Below, one piece after another: positions 43,932 through 54,421 of a stretch of DNA of 64,000 nucleotides. The position numbers were made by a program, and so were the translations under genes. Position 1 is the stretch's first letter, and each line of letters begins with the position of its first letter. This stretch comes from Limnephilus marmoratus (Eukaryota > Arthropoda > Insecta > Trichoptera > Limnephilidae), in contig OU862920.1 in the NCBI GenBank assembly GCA_917880885.1, positions 42,815,019 through 42,879,018 of the forward strand, in the 5' to 3' direction. Under the pieces are notes generated by a model. It made no database searches. It saw only the letters and a list, made by a program, of their open reading frames with translations, and was not told the DNA's origin.

Positions 43932-44313
43932 TGCGAGACTTCCAGCCCTTTTATCTTCAAAACCACCCCCTTCAGGTAAAAACGAGGACCTTCTTCATGG
44001 ATGGAGGATAGAGGTCTACCACACCATATAACTCCCTTGATCGTAGCGAGTTTTAGCGGCACGCACATTGTAGTACACATTCTTTTATAATAAATATTGA
44101 TTATACATATAAATAAATTATTTTAGGATCTTAAGATTTCACATTAAAAATCACGAAATGCGTACCTATTTATTTTTTAATTATAATTTTAATAGGCAAA
44201 TAATAGGGTGTCACGTACCTGAACGCAAGTAATAAAACACCGTTTCTTGAGCTTACGTGGAGTAAAAATGTTAATTTTACTGTCCGATGAATAAAAACAA
44301 CAAAAATACTTTC

Positions 44314-44395
44314 CGTTATTTATTTTTGGGGTGTTATGCCTTGTTCCGCTACCTCCTTTAGCCAACGTTGGCTAACACCCCAAAAACAAATAACG
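44314..44395. mobile_element. Family M foldback element
   Basis: CGTTATTTATTTTTGGGGTG is complementary to CACCCCAAAAACAAATAACG across an 82-bp unit. The loop contains CCTCCTTTAGCCAACGTTGG. Half of it recurs at 48679-48726. Confidence 0.7.
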
Positions 44396-44479
44396 AAAAT
44401 ACTTTTTGCCGTGAAAATCTAAAAATGTATCTAACAAAAAATACGTTTTTCTTTCGCACGTCATCTATCAGTTCTCCTA

Positions 44480-44592
44480 ACGACACAATCAACATTTCCT
44501 CTAAGCGTGACGACGCGACGGTAGGAGATTTCCAAATATTATCGTGTTATTATTATAACCGGGTATGTTTATCATTTTTTTTAAACTTTTTT
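44480..44592 (+). mobile_element. SINE family F, copy 4 (3' part)
   Basis: Only GTAGGAGATTTCCAAATATT through ATAACCGGGTATGTTTATC is clearly preserved. The head is lost. Confidence 0.55.
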
Positions 44593-44595
44593 TTT

Positions 44596-45094
44596 ATTTC
44601 TAACCGCTTGTAAATGGGGTAGTAAAGTTATGTATGTTTCGCAAAAATATTTCTCTTTTCAACGACCTTTTTTCTACCTATCTCCCTTGTATTGTCCGGA
44701 GCTCGCCTGCAGAGCATTATCATAATATGCAAATCTCTTCACAATAAAGTCATTCAATAGTCTGTACTTCGTAATTCCGACAGTGTTTGCTGAACAATAC
44801 CGTCGAATGCATAATTTTCCGCGGAATATGCCGGTATTGTGTTTACAAACAAGTTTTTATAAGTGGTCCAGCTAATGGGGTATTTTAAATGTAAAATAAA
44901 AAGTATTCATTATTTTTGTCATATATCATAGATATCACAAGATCTTTAACAATAACAATAAAAGCGGGTATTCTGCTGGTCATGCCATTTTTTTAACTTT
45001 AATAAATATAATACGTAATATTTTTTTGGTAAAATTATGTAAATTTATAAAAAGAATAAATTGATGATTTGTCTATATATTCAACAGTCTCCAC
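44596..45094. other. Gene-free stretch
   Basis: Nothing recognised. Confidence 0.4.
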
Positions 45095-45095
45095 A

Positions 45096-45452
45096 CAAGT
45101 GTCATTTGGTCTAGTGGTATAAAGTGCCTGACGAACCTTAGCGGTCAGACATTCCGCAGATCAAGGGTCGACTCCTATGAAATCCAAAAAAAATATTTTT
45201 TTTAATATCCAATTTCAAACCATTCCAAAATGAAACACAAAAGAAAGCTAGCGACTCCGAAGAAGAAAACACCAATACTAATAAGTTGACCAAATGTATA
45301 AGAAAAGGTGCACTGGAATTCAACAACAAAAATATTGAAAAAAATCACCTTTTACGTTGATAAAAAAAGTGCTTCGCAGTCTCCCCACTCTTGTCAACTT
45401 TTATGTTTTCTGAAGGTTTCACTTCTACCGCGTGTGAATTGCATACTCTGAT
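45096..45452 (+). mobile_element. Family A element, copy 11 (starts at the tRNA-like head)
   Basis: Begins with CATTTGGTCTAGTGGTATAA (A box TGGTCTAGTGG) and B box GGGTCGACTCC, then the body to GGTTTCACTTCTACCGCGTG and the GTGTGAATTGCATAC hairpin. It lacks the GAAGTGAAACTTC 5' half, so this copy has the layout of a plain SINE. Confidence 0.75.
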
Positions 45453-45611
45453 TTACGTTATTTATGAGAAAATTTATAATTAAATACCCCGGGTTTCCAA
45501 TCCACAATCTTTGGATTCAGATGTCATCAGCCAAAAACCACTGATTTCTGACATTATACAGTATAGAATGTAAACGTAATGTTGATGTTTGGGAATATTT
45601 CTATCCTGGCC

Positions 45612-45848
45612 CCCTAGCATGGTCGATCGATATAGGTTTTATCGAAAATGTCGGTAACTTGCGATCGCTCCCGAGCACGACTGCAGGCCGCTAACGAATA
45701 AACAACAGTTTATGTCAAATATATTAGGAACCCCTAGTCATTGTGAACTATTGTTTGTTCGTTAGCGGCATGCAGTCGTGCTCGAGAGCGATGGCAAGTT
45801 ACCGACATTTTCGATAAAACCTATATATCGATCGACCATGCTAGGACC
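45612..45848. mobile_element. Family H palindromic MITE, copy 2 (about 237 bp)
   Basis: Arms begin CCTAGCATGGTCGATCGA and close with its complement, passing through ATAGGTTTTATCGAAAATGT and GCACGACTGCAGGCCGCTAA. Same structure as 32210-32433. Confidence 0.85.
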
Positions 45849-45859
45849 CCAGGTCCCTT

Positions 45860-46890
45860 TCCTACATATTTCCTACATACAAACCTACCCACCTACATAC
45901 TTCCTCCTACCTACGAATGTCATTGAAAATCAGTGCTGTGACAACTTTCAAACAAGCAAGCCATGATTAAGTGTCTTATGTGTATTATTTGAATTTAAAT
46001 GCTAAATTACAAACTAATTAAAAGTCTTAAAATTCTAATTCTTGGTGACCGAACAATGTGTACACAGTTTTTGAAATTTATGTGGAATTTAAACGTCTTC
46101 TTTGGACACCAACGATCCAGCCTGCCAAGTCACCTACAGTGAGTTTTACGTTTCCTTAATTTCCCGCCTTCTAAGAAAGTTTCCCAACAGTTGATCACCA
46201 GTGTTGGCAGTGACCTTATTGATTTTTTTTCAGACTTAAAACATAAAGAATTTTCGACATAAAAGTTAATAGACAGGTAGGGTTTGATGAGGGGTTGGGC
46301 GGATACTCGGTTGAGTAATCAGTGAATGATTGTGGAAGATTTTTTTGTAATTTGGTTTTGAAGAAATATAATCGAAAAAAAAATCACCGGAGTCATAAAT
46401 TTCATTAACATTTTTACTACAAATAATTTTAATATATATATATTTTTTATTCTTCATTTTAAGCACCCGCTAAATTGCCAAAGCAGTTTGTCAGCAGGTC
46501 AATTTAACATTAATAATATAACTCTAAATCACACGTATAACAAGAAACTATAACACAGAAGAATCCTTGATTAAAGCAAATCCCTTAAACACCCTGTAGA
46601 GACTCTTCATAAATTATTGCGTACAACGGATTCGAAAGCATAACAACACGTTCAATAAAACAAGGATGTTTTTTTTATCTAAAGATTGAAATTTATCAAG
46701 GAGTAGGAGCAATGGAGGGTGAAATGTTTGTAAGATTCAATGTATACCTTTTTTTTCAATTTGAAAATATAAAATAAATACACTTGCGTTATGTTTTCAC
46801 AGTGAAACGGATATATGGATAATGAATATTTCAAAGCATTTTTCAAGAATCAACATTGCGAGCTGAAAATTCATTGTATGGAAATATATT
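45860..46890. other. Gene-free stretch
   Basis: Nothing recognised. Confidence 0.4.
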
Positions 46891-46942
46891 GTAATAACTG
46901 GGATACCCGACTTCGCTCAGGGAGTTGATATGACATTGAACT

Positions 46943-47271
46943 AAAGATATTCAAATATAAAAGAGATATGCTATGGTGTCCGCGCAACTGTCAGTGGACT
47001 ACGACCTAATTAGAGTAGTTTGCATACGAAAAGAATTGGTTAATTTCGTTGATTTTTTAAAGGTGTGCATAAGTATTGGTTAAAAATATAGTTTGAATAC
47101 GGAAAGAATTCGTCCATTTAGTTTAACGTTCGTTTGGTTTATTCGTTAATTATTCGTTTATTTAGTTTATTTGTTAATTGGTAAACAATATCGGCGACAC
47201 CCGGAAGCGCAGTCCCACCTAGTAAAAACTGCAGATACCACATCTGTTTTATTATATTTCAATATATTTGG
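46943..47271. mobile_element. 329-bp MITE with 8-bp target duplication
   Basis: ATTGAACT stands on both sides (46935-46942 and 47272-47279). The first HSE Helitron at about 5605-5625 shows the uninterrupted sequence. Ends are weak inverted repeats (AGATATTCAAATATA against ATATATTGAAATATA). An 8-bp duplication is usual for hAT transposons; the class is inferred. Confidence 0.75.
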
Positions 47272-47350
47272 ATTGAACTGACCTTCGAACCCACGACGGA
47301 TCTTGTTTTATTCACCCCTACCAATGGGTAGCCCCACTCATACAAAAAAG

Positions 47351-47550
47351 GCTTCGAATGGTCCACAATGTTTAAGAACATTCTACAACATTCGAGAGTG
47401 TTTTGAAACGATCCACAATGATCTGGGATGTTCCGGAATGTTCCCAAACGTTCCAGACTATTCCCGAACATTCCAGAATGTTCCGGGATGTTCTGGAATG
47501 TTGTGGAATGCTCGTGAGTACTCTCAAATGTTCTGGACTTTTCTAGAAAT
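47351..47550. promoter_or_regulatory. HSE-like array of copy 3, 20 decamers
   Basis: Twenty in-phase units TTCnnGAAnn. Five are perfect (47431, 47461, 47471, 47491, 47541), and five consecutive exact pentamers run from 47461 to 47483. The best preserved of the arrays. Confidence 0.7.
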
Positions 47551-47665
47551 TTGTAGATAACAAAACTTCCAGCCTTTATATCTTCAAAAGCATGCCCTTC
47601 AGGTAAAAACGGGTACCTTCATCATGGATGGGAGATAGTGGACTAACACACCATGTAACTCTTTT

Positions 47666-47865
47666 GGAAAATACAATGATTTTGCATTTGAGTTGTTTTA
47701 AAATTAGGCGTAATAAATTGGTTTTTATTTCTCATTGGTATGTAAAATTCTTGATATTCTTTGTTATTTTTCCTTTACACATTTTTATAATGAAAGCTTA
47801 CTTAAATATGTCTTCTTCATTTGGTACTGGAAACAATTTAAAAACTGATTCTGTTGAGAAGGTAG
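47666..47865. other. Short gene-free stretch
   Basis: Nothing recognised. Confidence 0.4.
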
Positions 47866-47869
47866 ATTT

Positions 47870-48215
47870 TTAAAAAATAAATTAGGTTATTTTTGTGAAA
47901 TCCTCCCCAACCTATAATTCCGTAGATAAGTAAAGAATGAACAAGGGCATAGTACAAATTTGTGATTATTTTTACATTTAAAATATTTCTTATCCTAACA
48001 TATATATTATGTATGTACATTTCCTTATTCTCTTCATTGGCTCTGAAATGTGACTATTCCACTTCAGGTTTTGATCAATGATCACCCCGAGATATTTAAT
48101 TTCTGAAAGAGTTAATTACATATTGATTGTAATTTTTTTATCGCAAATTTCATAACGTATAAGTCACAATAACAAATTTTCAGTTTCGTGGTTAGGCCGA
48201 AGAAAAGGACAACTA
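47870..48215 (-). pseudogene. LINE reverse-transcriptase remnant
   Basis: Minus strand: ISRGDH-like, VRIRNILNVKIITNLYYALV and HSLLIYGIIGWGGFHKNN, matching the LGVIIDKNLKW to YYALVQSTLQYAIISWGS part of the 993-residue ORF2 at 8.4-11.4 kb. Multiple stops; a short internal piece of a related element. Confidence 0.75.
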
Positions 48216-48219
48216 GGTT

Positions 48220-48675
48220 TTTTTTTTCACTCTGCATATAATATTAGGTTATATTTATATTAAAATGTTTAAATCCCGTGTCGCAGGTGGTAATCGCATG
48301 CTGCTTGAACAGAAAAAAGCTGACGTGTTGTGTAAGACATGCACACTTGCACAGGCAGGCTAACCCGACTCATGACCGCAAAGGTTTTATAAGCTTTGAA
48401 CTAGTTTGAACTTGATAGTAAACATAAACAAAGTGACCAATGTTTTTTTTAACCGATGGCCATTCTCTTGTCGTTTGAAAATGTTTCAAGTGCATTTTAT
48501 TGAGCTTATCTTACACCAGGATTTGGGTTTGTTTTGGTTGAATTATATTTTAAATTGCTTGGTAGTTAAATTACTTATATTTTAAATAGTTTAATAGTTA
48601 GATAAGTTTTATCCGCCGGATCTGCCGGATCTGCCCTGATGATGGACACTGCAACGATGTCTGAAACGTTGGCTA
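48220..48675. other. Gene-free stretch
   Basis: Nothing coding. A tandem CCGGATCTGCCGGATCTGCC occurs near 48616. Confidence 0.4.
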
Positions 48676-48678
48676 AAG

Positions 48679-48726
48679 AAGGAGGTAGCGCAACACGGCA
48701 TAACACCCTAAAAACAAATAACGAAA
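48679..48726 (+). repeat. Family M half element
   Basis: AACGTTGGCTAAAGAAGGAG, then GGCATAACACCCTAAAAACA, which corresponds to one arm of the foldback at 44314. Confidence 0.6.
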
Positions 48727-48984
48727 AAGTTTAATAGTTAATTTATATTTTCTCAACAACTTTATAATCAAAATTTTGGATTATTTGGTTTTGGGTCTCG
48801 ACAGCTAATTTGACAATTGCCTTAACATTTACATCAAATGGATTGCAAAACATTGTTATCATGTGGAAAATATTCCGAAAAGTACATAAGCATCAAAATT
48901 GTGTTTTTCAAGAGAAATAATCTAAATATCCTTTTCACGGTTGTATATTATAATGTTTTGTAGGGGGTTCTTTTTTATGTGAAT

Positions 48985-49170
48985 ACCTTACAAGAGTCTC
49001 AGTTGCTCCCGTCTGGAGCCAGTGAGACTATGGCTTCCCCAATTGGGGTGTGTTGTGAGGCTGAAGGTAGTAGAGAAAAGAAGGAGATGGGAAAGAGGAA
49101 GGTGGGGATGAACCTGGCTATTCAGATCTGGTCATCAAACACTGCTAATCCATCATACAGATTATAAACG
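48985..49170 (-). mobile_element. SINE family E, copy 7 (3' half)
   Basis: Minus strand, from CTTACAAGAGTCTCAGTTGC to TCTGGTCATCAAACACTGC. It is truncated before the tRNA head. Confidence 0.75.
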
Positions 49171-49179
49171 ATTCTACAA

Positions 49180-49590
49180 AACCCAATATTAGCGATTGAT
49201 CACGATTTTACTAATGGTTCACATGATTAATATTGTTTTTTTATCGTTCATAACTTAAGCTTGACATTGAAATGTATCAGAGGTAGACAGTCTTCATATC
49301 TGCTTCCACCTTCCTCCTTCCCAGTTCCCTGTGTTTTATTACAACGCTCGCCTCGTTAAGTTTAACGATAATCTTACTTGAGATGCTATTTTCAGAATTG
49401 CAATGGACAAGAAATTTAACGGCGAAGAGAGATTCTGCTTAATACATTATTATTATTATTATACCTTTCGGTATAAGAAGAATGTTCTTCGGTATTTGGT
49501 TCGGATATTACTTATTTTTTGGATAATATGTATCTACCTAGACGTGCTCACCATTTGCTGTATTTTAATTTTCTCCAAATTAAAAAAAAA
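49180..49590. other. Gene-free stretch
   Basis: A short (ATT)n run at about 49448-49462; nothing else. Confidence 0.4.
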
Positions 49591-49592
49591 AA

Positions 49593-49933
49593 CGTGTGTA
49601 CTTTAAACCACCCGACTGAAGTAAAACTTCTTTACCTCCATCTATATGATATGAAGAGAGAAAGAAAATGTGCGTGCAATGCTCTCTCTTGCTCCTACAG
49701 TGTGATGCAGACAATAGACCTGCACTGTCTTAGATATACGAAACGTGACTGGCTATGAGAGAAAAAGAGAAAGAAAATGTGTGCTCGAATCTCTCTCTCT
49801 GCCCCTACAGTAGTATATGAAACGTAACTCTCTCTCTTTCTATCTTCACTAACTTATATCTGCCTCTCAACTACCGTCACGCATTCACTAGCTTACTCCC
49901 CAAGTCAGGCGTGCGTAAAGAAGTTTTACTTCA
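49593..49933 (-). mobile_element. Family B element, copy 3
   Basis: Minus strand, ends GTAAAACTTC at the left and AAGAAGTTTTACTTC at the right. The middle contains two AGAGAGAAAGAAAATGTG blocks with CCTACAGT phrases, an internal duplication of roughly 110 bp. It sits directly against three family A copies. Confidence 0.75.
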
Positions 49934-49941
49934 AAAAACTT

Positions 49942-50172
49942 GAGTGCAATTCACACACGGTAGAGGAAAAACCTTCACCACGCAATCTCAACCAATAGGA
50001 GCTTTGAAAAATGAGCTCAAAATGAAAGCGGCCAATGCTGTTAGGTTTCTTTCTATCTCATTCTCTCGCAGGCTAAATCCTAAAGATGTATGTGTTTGTC
50101 TCTTTTTAGAGTCGTTTCCGTTTCATCGTGTTTTGAAATCACAACGGTGCTAAAGAAGTTTTACTTCATTAA
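49942..50172 (-). mobile_element. Family A element, copy 12
   Basis: Minus strand, TTCACACACGGTAGAGG to CAACGGTGCTAAAGAAGTTT. No tRNA-like core. First of three A copies lying head to tail. Confidence 0.75.
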
Positions 50173-50181
50173 ATACAATTG

Positions 50182-50398
50182 TGCAGTTCACACACGCTAG
50201 AAGTGAAACCTTCAGAAAAATAAAGTAGACAATAATGGGGAGGCTGCGAAGCACCGCACAAAGAGAAGATCGATAATTCTATCTCATTCTCTCGAAAGCC
50301 AAATCCTATAGACGTACGTGTTTGTCTCTTTTTGTCTCGCTTTTTTTGTTTCATCGAGTTTTAAATCACAACGGTGCTAAAGAAGTTTCCACTTCAAA
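50182..50398 (-). mobile_element. Family A element, copy 13
   Basis: Minus strand, GTTCACACACGCTAGAAGTG to GTTTCCACTTC. Middle of the three-copy row; about 217 bp. Confidence 0.75.
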
Positions 50399-50399
50399 A

Positions 50400-50606
50400 T
50401 AGTACTTCACACGCGGTAGAAGTGAAACATTCAGAAAACTAAAGGAGACAAGAGTGGGAGGCTACCAAGCACCGCACAAAGAGGAGACCGATTGTACTTT
50501 TCTATAGACTATAGATGTATGCGTTTGTCTCTTTTTAGTGTCGCTATGTTTCGTTTCATCGAGTTTCAAATCAAAACGGTGCCAAATAAGTTTTCACTTC
50601 AATAAA
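50400..50606 (-). mobile_element. Family A element, copy 14
   Basis: Minus strand, CTTCACACGCGGTAGAAGTG to GTTTTCACTTC. Shares GGGAGGCTACCAAGCACCGC with copy 13, so the neighbours are close relatives and may come from local duplication. Confidence 0.75.
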
Positions 50607-50609
50607 CAA

Positions 50610-52095
50610 AACGAATTGTTTGAATCACATAAACCCAGCAACAGTTACTTTTTATGTCTTTAACGACATCAGTACGTGTTTTACTAAATCTATGCTATCT
50701 TATTCGCTCTAACAAGGGTTCCCCTATTAATTTATGAAAGATATTGTATTTCGCGACTCCATTTGCGCACCCTTCCGCTACCATAAGATAACGCGCGCCG
50801 TCACCTATTCCCAGTCTTGCAACTTGAAACCCCCTCGAGGTAAGGTGTCTGCTACATACAATAAGGAACTCCAGTGAAGAATATTCTGGCTTTAAAAAAA
50901 TATGTTCATATAGACTATAGACCAATAAATGCTCATTCTGAATATATAAGTTTTATTAACGCAGAGTTTTAAAAAAATTATTAAAAAGTCCATTTTTAAT
51001 CGGGTCGTAAAAATACGCCTTCAAGTTGGCATTATTGAAATTTTAGTGGTGACGTCACTGTTCGATATGTCGTGACGTCACCGTAAAGTCATTGTATCGG
51101 AATGTATGATATGACACAAGCCATCGTTTTGATTTATTCGTTTATTTACATACTGTTTATAGAGATTTAGTTGTTGTGTTTATTGAAACATTATTAAGGC
51201 ATAAATAATGTTTCAACAACAAAGGTATCTCTTATTAGTTTATCTCTATTATTGAAAATATTCAAAAACTACTGCACAAAAAAAAATAGTAATGCTTCTT
51301 CTAGGGAGAATACTTCGAACAACGGAATTCAAAATAGCGGTAGTTGATCAGCTGATTGCCCGGTCCTATACTAATTTTTCAGGAGTGATGACGTCACACG
51401 ATTCACCATATATACGATGGTTTTCGGAGGGTCTTGAAAAATTAAATCTTTGACAATTATTTAAACTATTAAAACTAACTCTAAAAATAAAAATGCCATT
51501 TTTTAAGTTAGAAGGTCATTCATAAAAAAAAATTTAAAAATTGAACTGGAGTTCTCTATTCTCATATCAAGAGCGCTTCGTTTCTCGATCAGGCACCGCA
51601 TTGGTGCAAGGGTTCGGCATTGGCCTATCCCCCTACCCGGGCATCTCACTAAGGTCATGGCCAGGAGGAATCAATATTCGGCTCAGCATCCCCCCCTCGC
51701 CATACTATCTGCTCGCCTCACCGCGGCCGATACACGTTCCCCATTCGAAAGGAGGCCTAAACGTTTTAAGCCGCGTTTAAATTACCTGAAATAATCTTAC
51801 CTTTCTACGTATTGCCTGTCAAGGTGGGCGCCTGGTTTCAAAAACAAACGGGCCGGAATCACGGTGGGTCCATGCTGTTCATCACATGTTAAGAAGACGG
51901 CAAAGTATGCCATTTCAGCGAAAGCGCAAAGTCTTTAACCATATTTTGAGAATGAAAGATTAGCACATCGTGTTGACAATTTTACTAATGTGTTAATATT
52001 AATTCAGGACCAATGTGAAGCAGATTCTCGCATAGCTGTTTTTATCTTAACATCAAATCATCTCGCGTTTCAAAATTTGCCATTGTTTGAATCGT
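50610..52095. other. Gene-free stretch with a GC-richer island
   Basis: Palindromes TGACGTCA occur at about 51052, 51074 and 51389. A GC-rich patch at about 51560-51880 is unlike its surroundings; it has an 80-codon open frame (51541-51780) with no recognised domain. No repeat relative was found in the window. Confidence 0.4.
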
Positions 52096-52507
52096 TTTTG
52101 AAGTGAAAACTTCTTTAGCACTGTTGTGATTTGAAACTCGATGAAACGGAAGCGAGCGACACTGAAAGGACACAAACGCATACATCTATAACATTTAGCC
52201 TGCTAGAGAATGATTTATCAATTTTTTTATTAATAAATTCCTTTATTATTCATTTCCATTTTTAAATTAAGTCCCATTAAATTAATCAGTTTGACAATGG
52301 GTTCTTTTAACATAACCTTTTTTGTAATTAAGACAGGTTCATAAATATACACATAATTACATTATATATATAAACATAAAAATATATATTTTTAGAAAAA
52401 AAAATGTTAATAGAATTTATAAGAAATAAAGAACAGAGAAAATAAAGAAATAAAAAGAAAAGAAAAGGCAAGAGAAAATAATAATGAAGAAAACGTGTAT
52501 TTAATTC

Positions 52508-52595
52508 ACGGGTCTTCTTTGGTGTAGTGTTATAAAGCGCCTGACGAACTTCTGCAAACATTTAGCAGACCAAGGATCGAATCCCACGAAATCCA
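52508..52595 (+). other. tRNA-like core of family A copy 15
   Basis: A box TTGGTGTAGTG and B box GGATCGAATCC, followed by CACGAAATCC. Same arrangement as at 45.1 kb. Confidence 0.6.
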
Positions 52596-52622
52596 AAAAA
52601 ATATATTTTAATTTTTGTAAAA

Positions 52623-52958
52623 TCCTACTAATATTATAAAGGCGAAAGTTTGTATGGATGTGTGGAGGTATGGATGTTTGTTACTCTTTCACGCAAAAAC
52701 CACTGAATGGATTTTAATGAAACTTTACAATAATATAGCACGTACATCAGAATAACAAATAAGCTATAGCTCAGAGCTCTAGCATTATGAAATTTGCATA
52801 AAAAATGCGACGGGTGCCACGATTAGTAAGATATCTATAATTCTTTATTCGATTCTAATTATTAGTGGAGTACTTCAAATAAATGCGGGAGGGGGGAATG
52901 ACGAGGATGGAGGGGGAACCCCCCTAATACCATGAGCGAAGCCGCGGGAAAAAGCTAA
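52623..52958 (+). mobile_element. Non-autonomous Helitron, 336 bp, nested in family A
   Basis: Starts TCCTACTAATATTATAAAGG and ends GAGCGAAGCCGCGGGAAAAA then GCTAA, inserted between A and T. This start and end pair is the common insect Helitron pattern (5' TC, GC-rich hairpin, CTRR). The host sequence resumes at TCTTCAAACC with about 11 nt missing. Confidence 0.85.
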
Positions 52959-53219
52959 TCTTCAAACCATTTCAAAATGAACAGGCAAAAGAAAACACAA
53001 AAGAAAGCGACATCTAGCGCGACTCCGAAAAAGAAAACACAAATACTAATAAGGTGAGTAAATGTAATAGAAAAGGTGAACTGGATTCGAATATGGAAAA
53101 AATTATCCTTCATTGATAAAAAAAGTGCTTTTTTCCTTCTTACTCTTACTCCTTACTCTTAAATACGTTAGTTTTCTGGAGGTTTCACATCTACCGCGTG
53201 TGAATTGCACACTCTGATT

Positions 53220-53880
53220 TTTATTTTTTTAAATTCTGAGTATTTTTAAACTACTATTTACATAACGCACGGTAAGTTAAACATTAAATAGACTTTGTTG
53301 AAAGCAGCTTCTTTTCTTCAGGCAGACGAAACACTAACCTGCATCTTCTATGTTTTTCACACATTCATAACATCACGGCGTAAATTTAAATTTGATTTAT
53401 TCCTCGTCAATCCATCAGTCTCAATCAATCTTACTCTAGTTTATTATATTCAGTTTATTATCCATTATATTAGGTTTATTCCTCAAACCATTAGTTTCAT
53501 TCCATCCTACTCCAGTTCGCTCAGATATTAAATAACTTGCTTTGTATGATGGGTAGTACAGAAGTATCTGAATTCTTCGTTACGTAGAGTCCCATTTTTA
53601 GTAGATATTTTCATTGTATTATGTTGGCAATACGTCCCATCCTTGTTCTCAAAAGCGTGAAAGAATGAAGTTGACAACATGACAACATTTATTGCCGCTT
53701 CCCACGCGATACCTACTCCCGTAACCTACGCTTGGGCCTTTAATGTGTAGGTAGCTTTACACCTGAACGAACCTCTTTTTATCCCCTTTCTTTCTCTGCA
53801 AAGAACTTATTTTCAAACTAATTTTAGATATTTATCGAATCCGATACTTGTGAAAACGCCAATTGTTTTGTATGTCAAAA
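53220..53880. other. Gene-free stretch
   Basis: Nothing recognised apart from degenerate short TTTATT repeats about 53445-53485. Confidence 0.4.
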
Positions 53881-53885
53881 TTTTT

Positions 53886-54287
53886 GAAGTTAAACCCGTT
53901 AGAGTGATTTGAAATTCGGATAATACGGAAATGACGCACTACAGCACCTGCGAAGCAACAAACTGCGCTCAAGGCTCCTATTGCTTGAGATATAAAACGA
54001 AAATGACGATAGGTCTGCGCTCATTGGCTGCTTTGTTTTTTACGGGTCGGCAGAATATAATGCATAAATTCGCGTCTCATAACGCAGCGATATAGTGCGT
54101 CGCAAATCTTAGCGGCCAGAGAAATCCAGCGGATGGAGGTTCGAAACCTACAAAAAAAAAAAAAATAAAGAATAAGTTTTTGTAAATCAATATCAAATCT
54201 TCAAACCACTTTAAAATAAACAGGCAAAAGAAAGCGAAATCTAGCGACTTTCTAGTTTCATTTCTATCGTGTGTGAATTACACACTC
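53886..54287 (+). mobile_element. Family A element, copy 16 (with tRNA-like core)
   Basis: GAAGTTAAACCC start, combined short-form sequence (GATTTGAAATTCGGATAATA, GCGCTCATTGGCTGCTTTG) and tRNA-like core about 54085-54160, ending with the GTGTGAATTACACAC hairpin. It joins pieces seen separately in the short and long forms. Confidence 0.75.
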
Positions 54288-54421
54288 AATTTTTTTTTGT
54301 TTGTGCAAAATTCAATCTTAGGGAAAGCGTTTTTTTCTTTGTTTTAAATTAATTGTTATAAAATGACTAATAAACAGTAGTAGGTATACAAAAGTCTTCT
54401 TTCAGTTAAATATATATTTCA

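Larger units (their letters stand above)
43674..44085 (-). mobile_element. Helitron-like element with HSE array, copy 2
   Basis: Minus strand. From the right: head GTGCGTGCCGCTAAAACTCG, GGGAGTTATATGGTGTGGTA, then a pentamer array, the TATA block, and CTCCCCGAGCGAAGCCGCAG at the left. The terminal CTAG is not preserved, so the 3' end is degraded. Confidence 0.7.
46896..47665 (-). mobile_element. Helitron-like element with HSE array, copy 3, with nested MITE
   Basis: Minus strand. The 3' end at the left reads as the complement of CTGAGCGAAGTCGGGTATCC CAGT; the terminal CTAG is missing. A 329-bp element interrupts it. The promoter block (about 47285-47325), pentamer array and head (to about 47665) follow. 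The TATA box is mutated to GAATAAAAC here. Confidence 0.7.
52100..53213 (+). mobile_element. Family A element, copy 15, with two insertions
   Basis: Start GAAGTGAAAACTTCTTTAGC, 5' half to about 52210, an unexplained AT-rich 290-bp piece, tRNA-like core at 52508-52595, a nested Helitron at 52623-52958, body, and end TTTCACATCTACCGCGTGTG with the GTGTGAATTGCACAC hairpin. The 290-bp piece begins T-rich and may be a minus-strand truncated retroposon. Confidence 0.75.
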
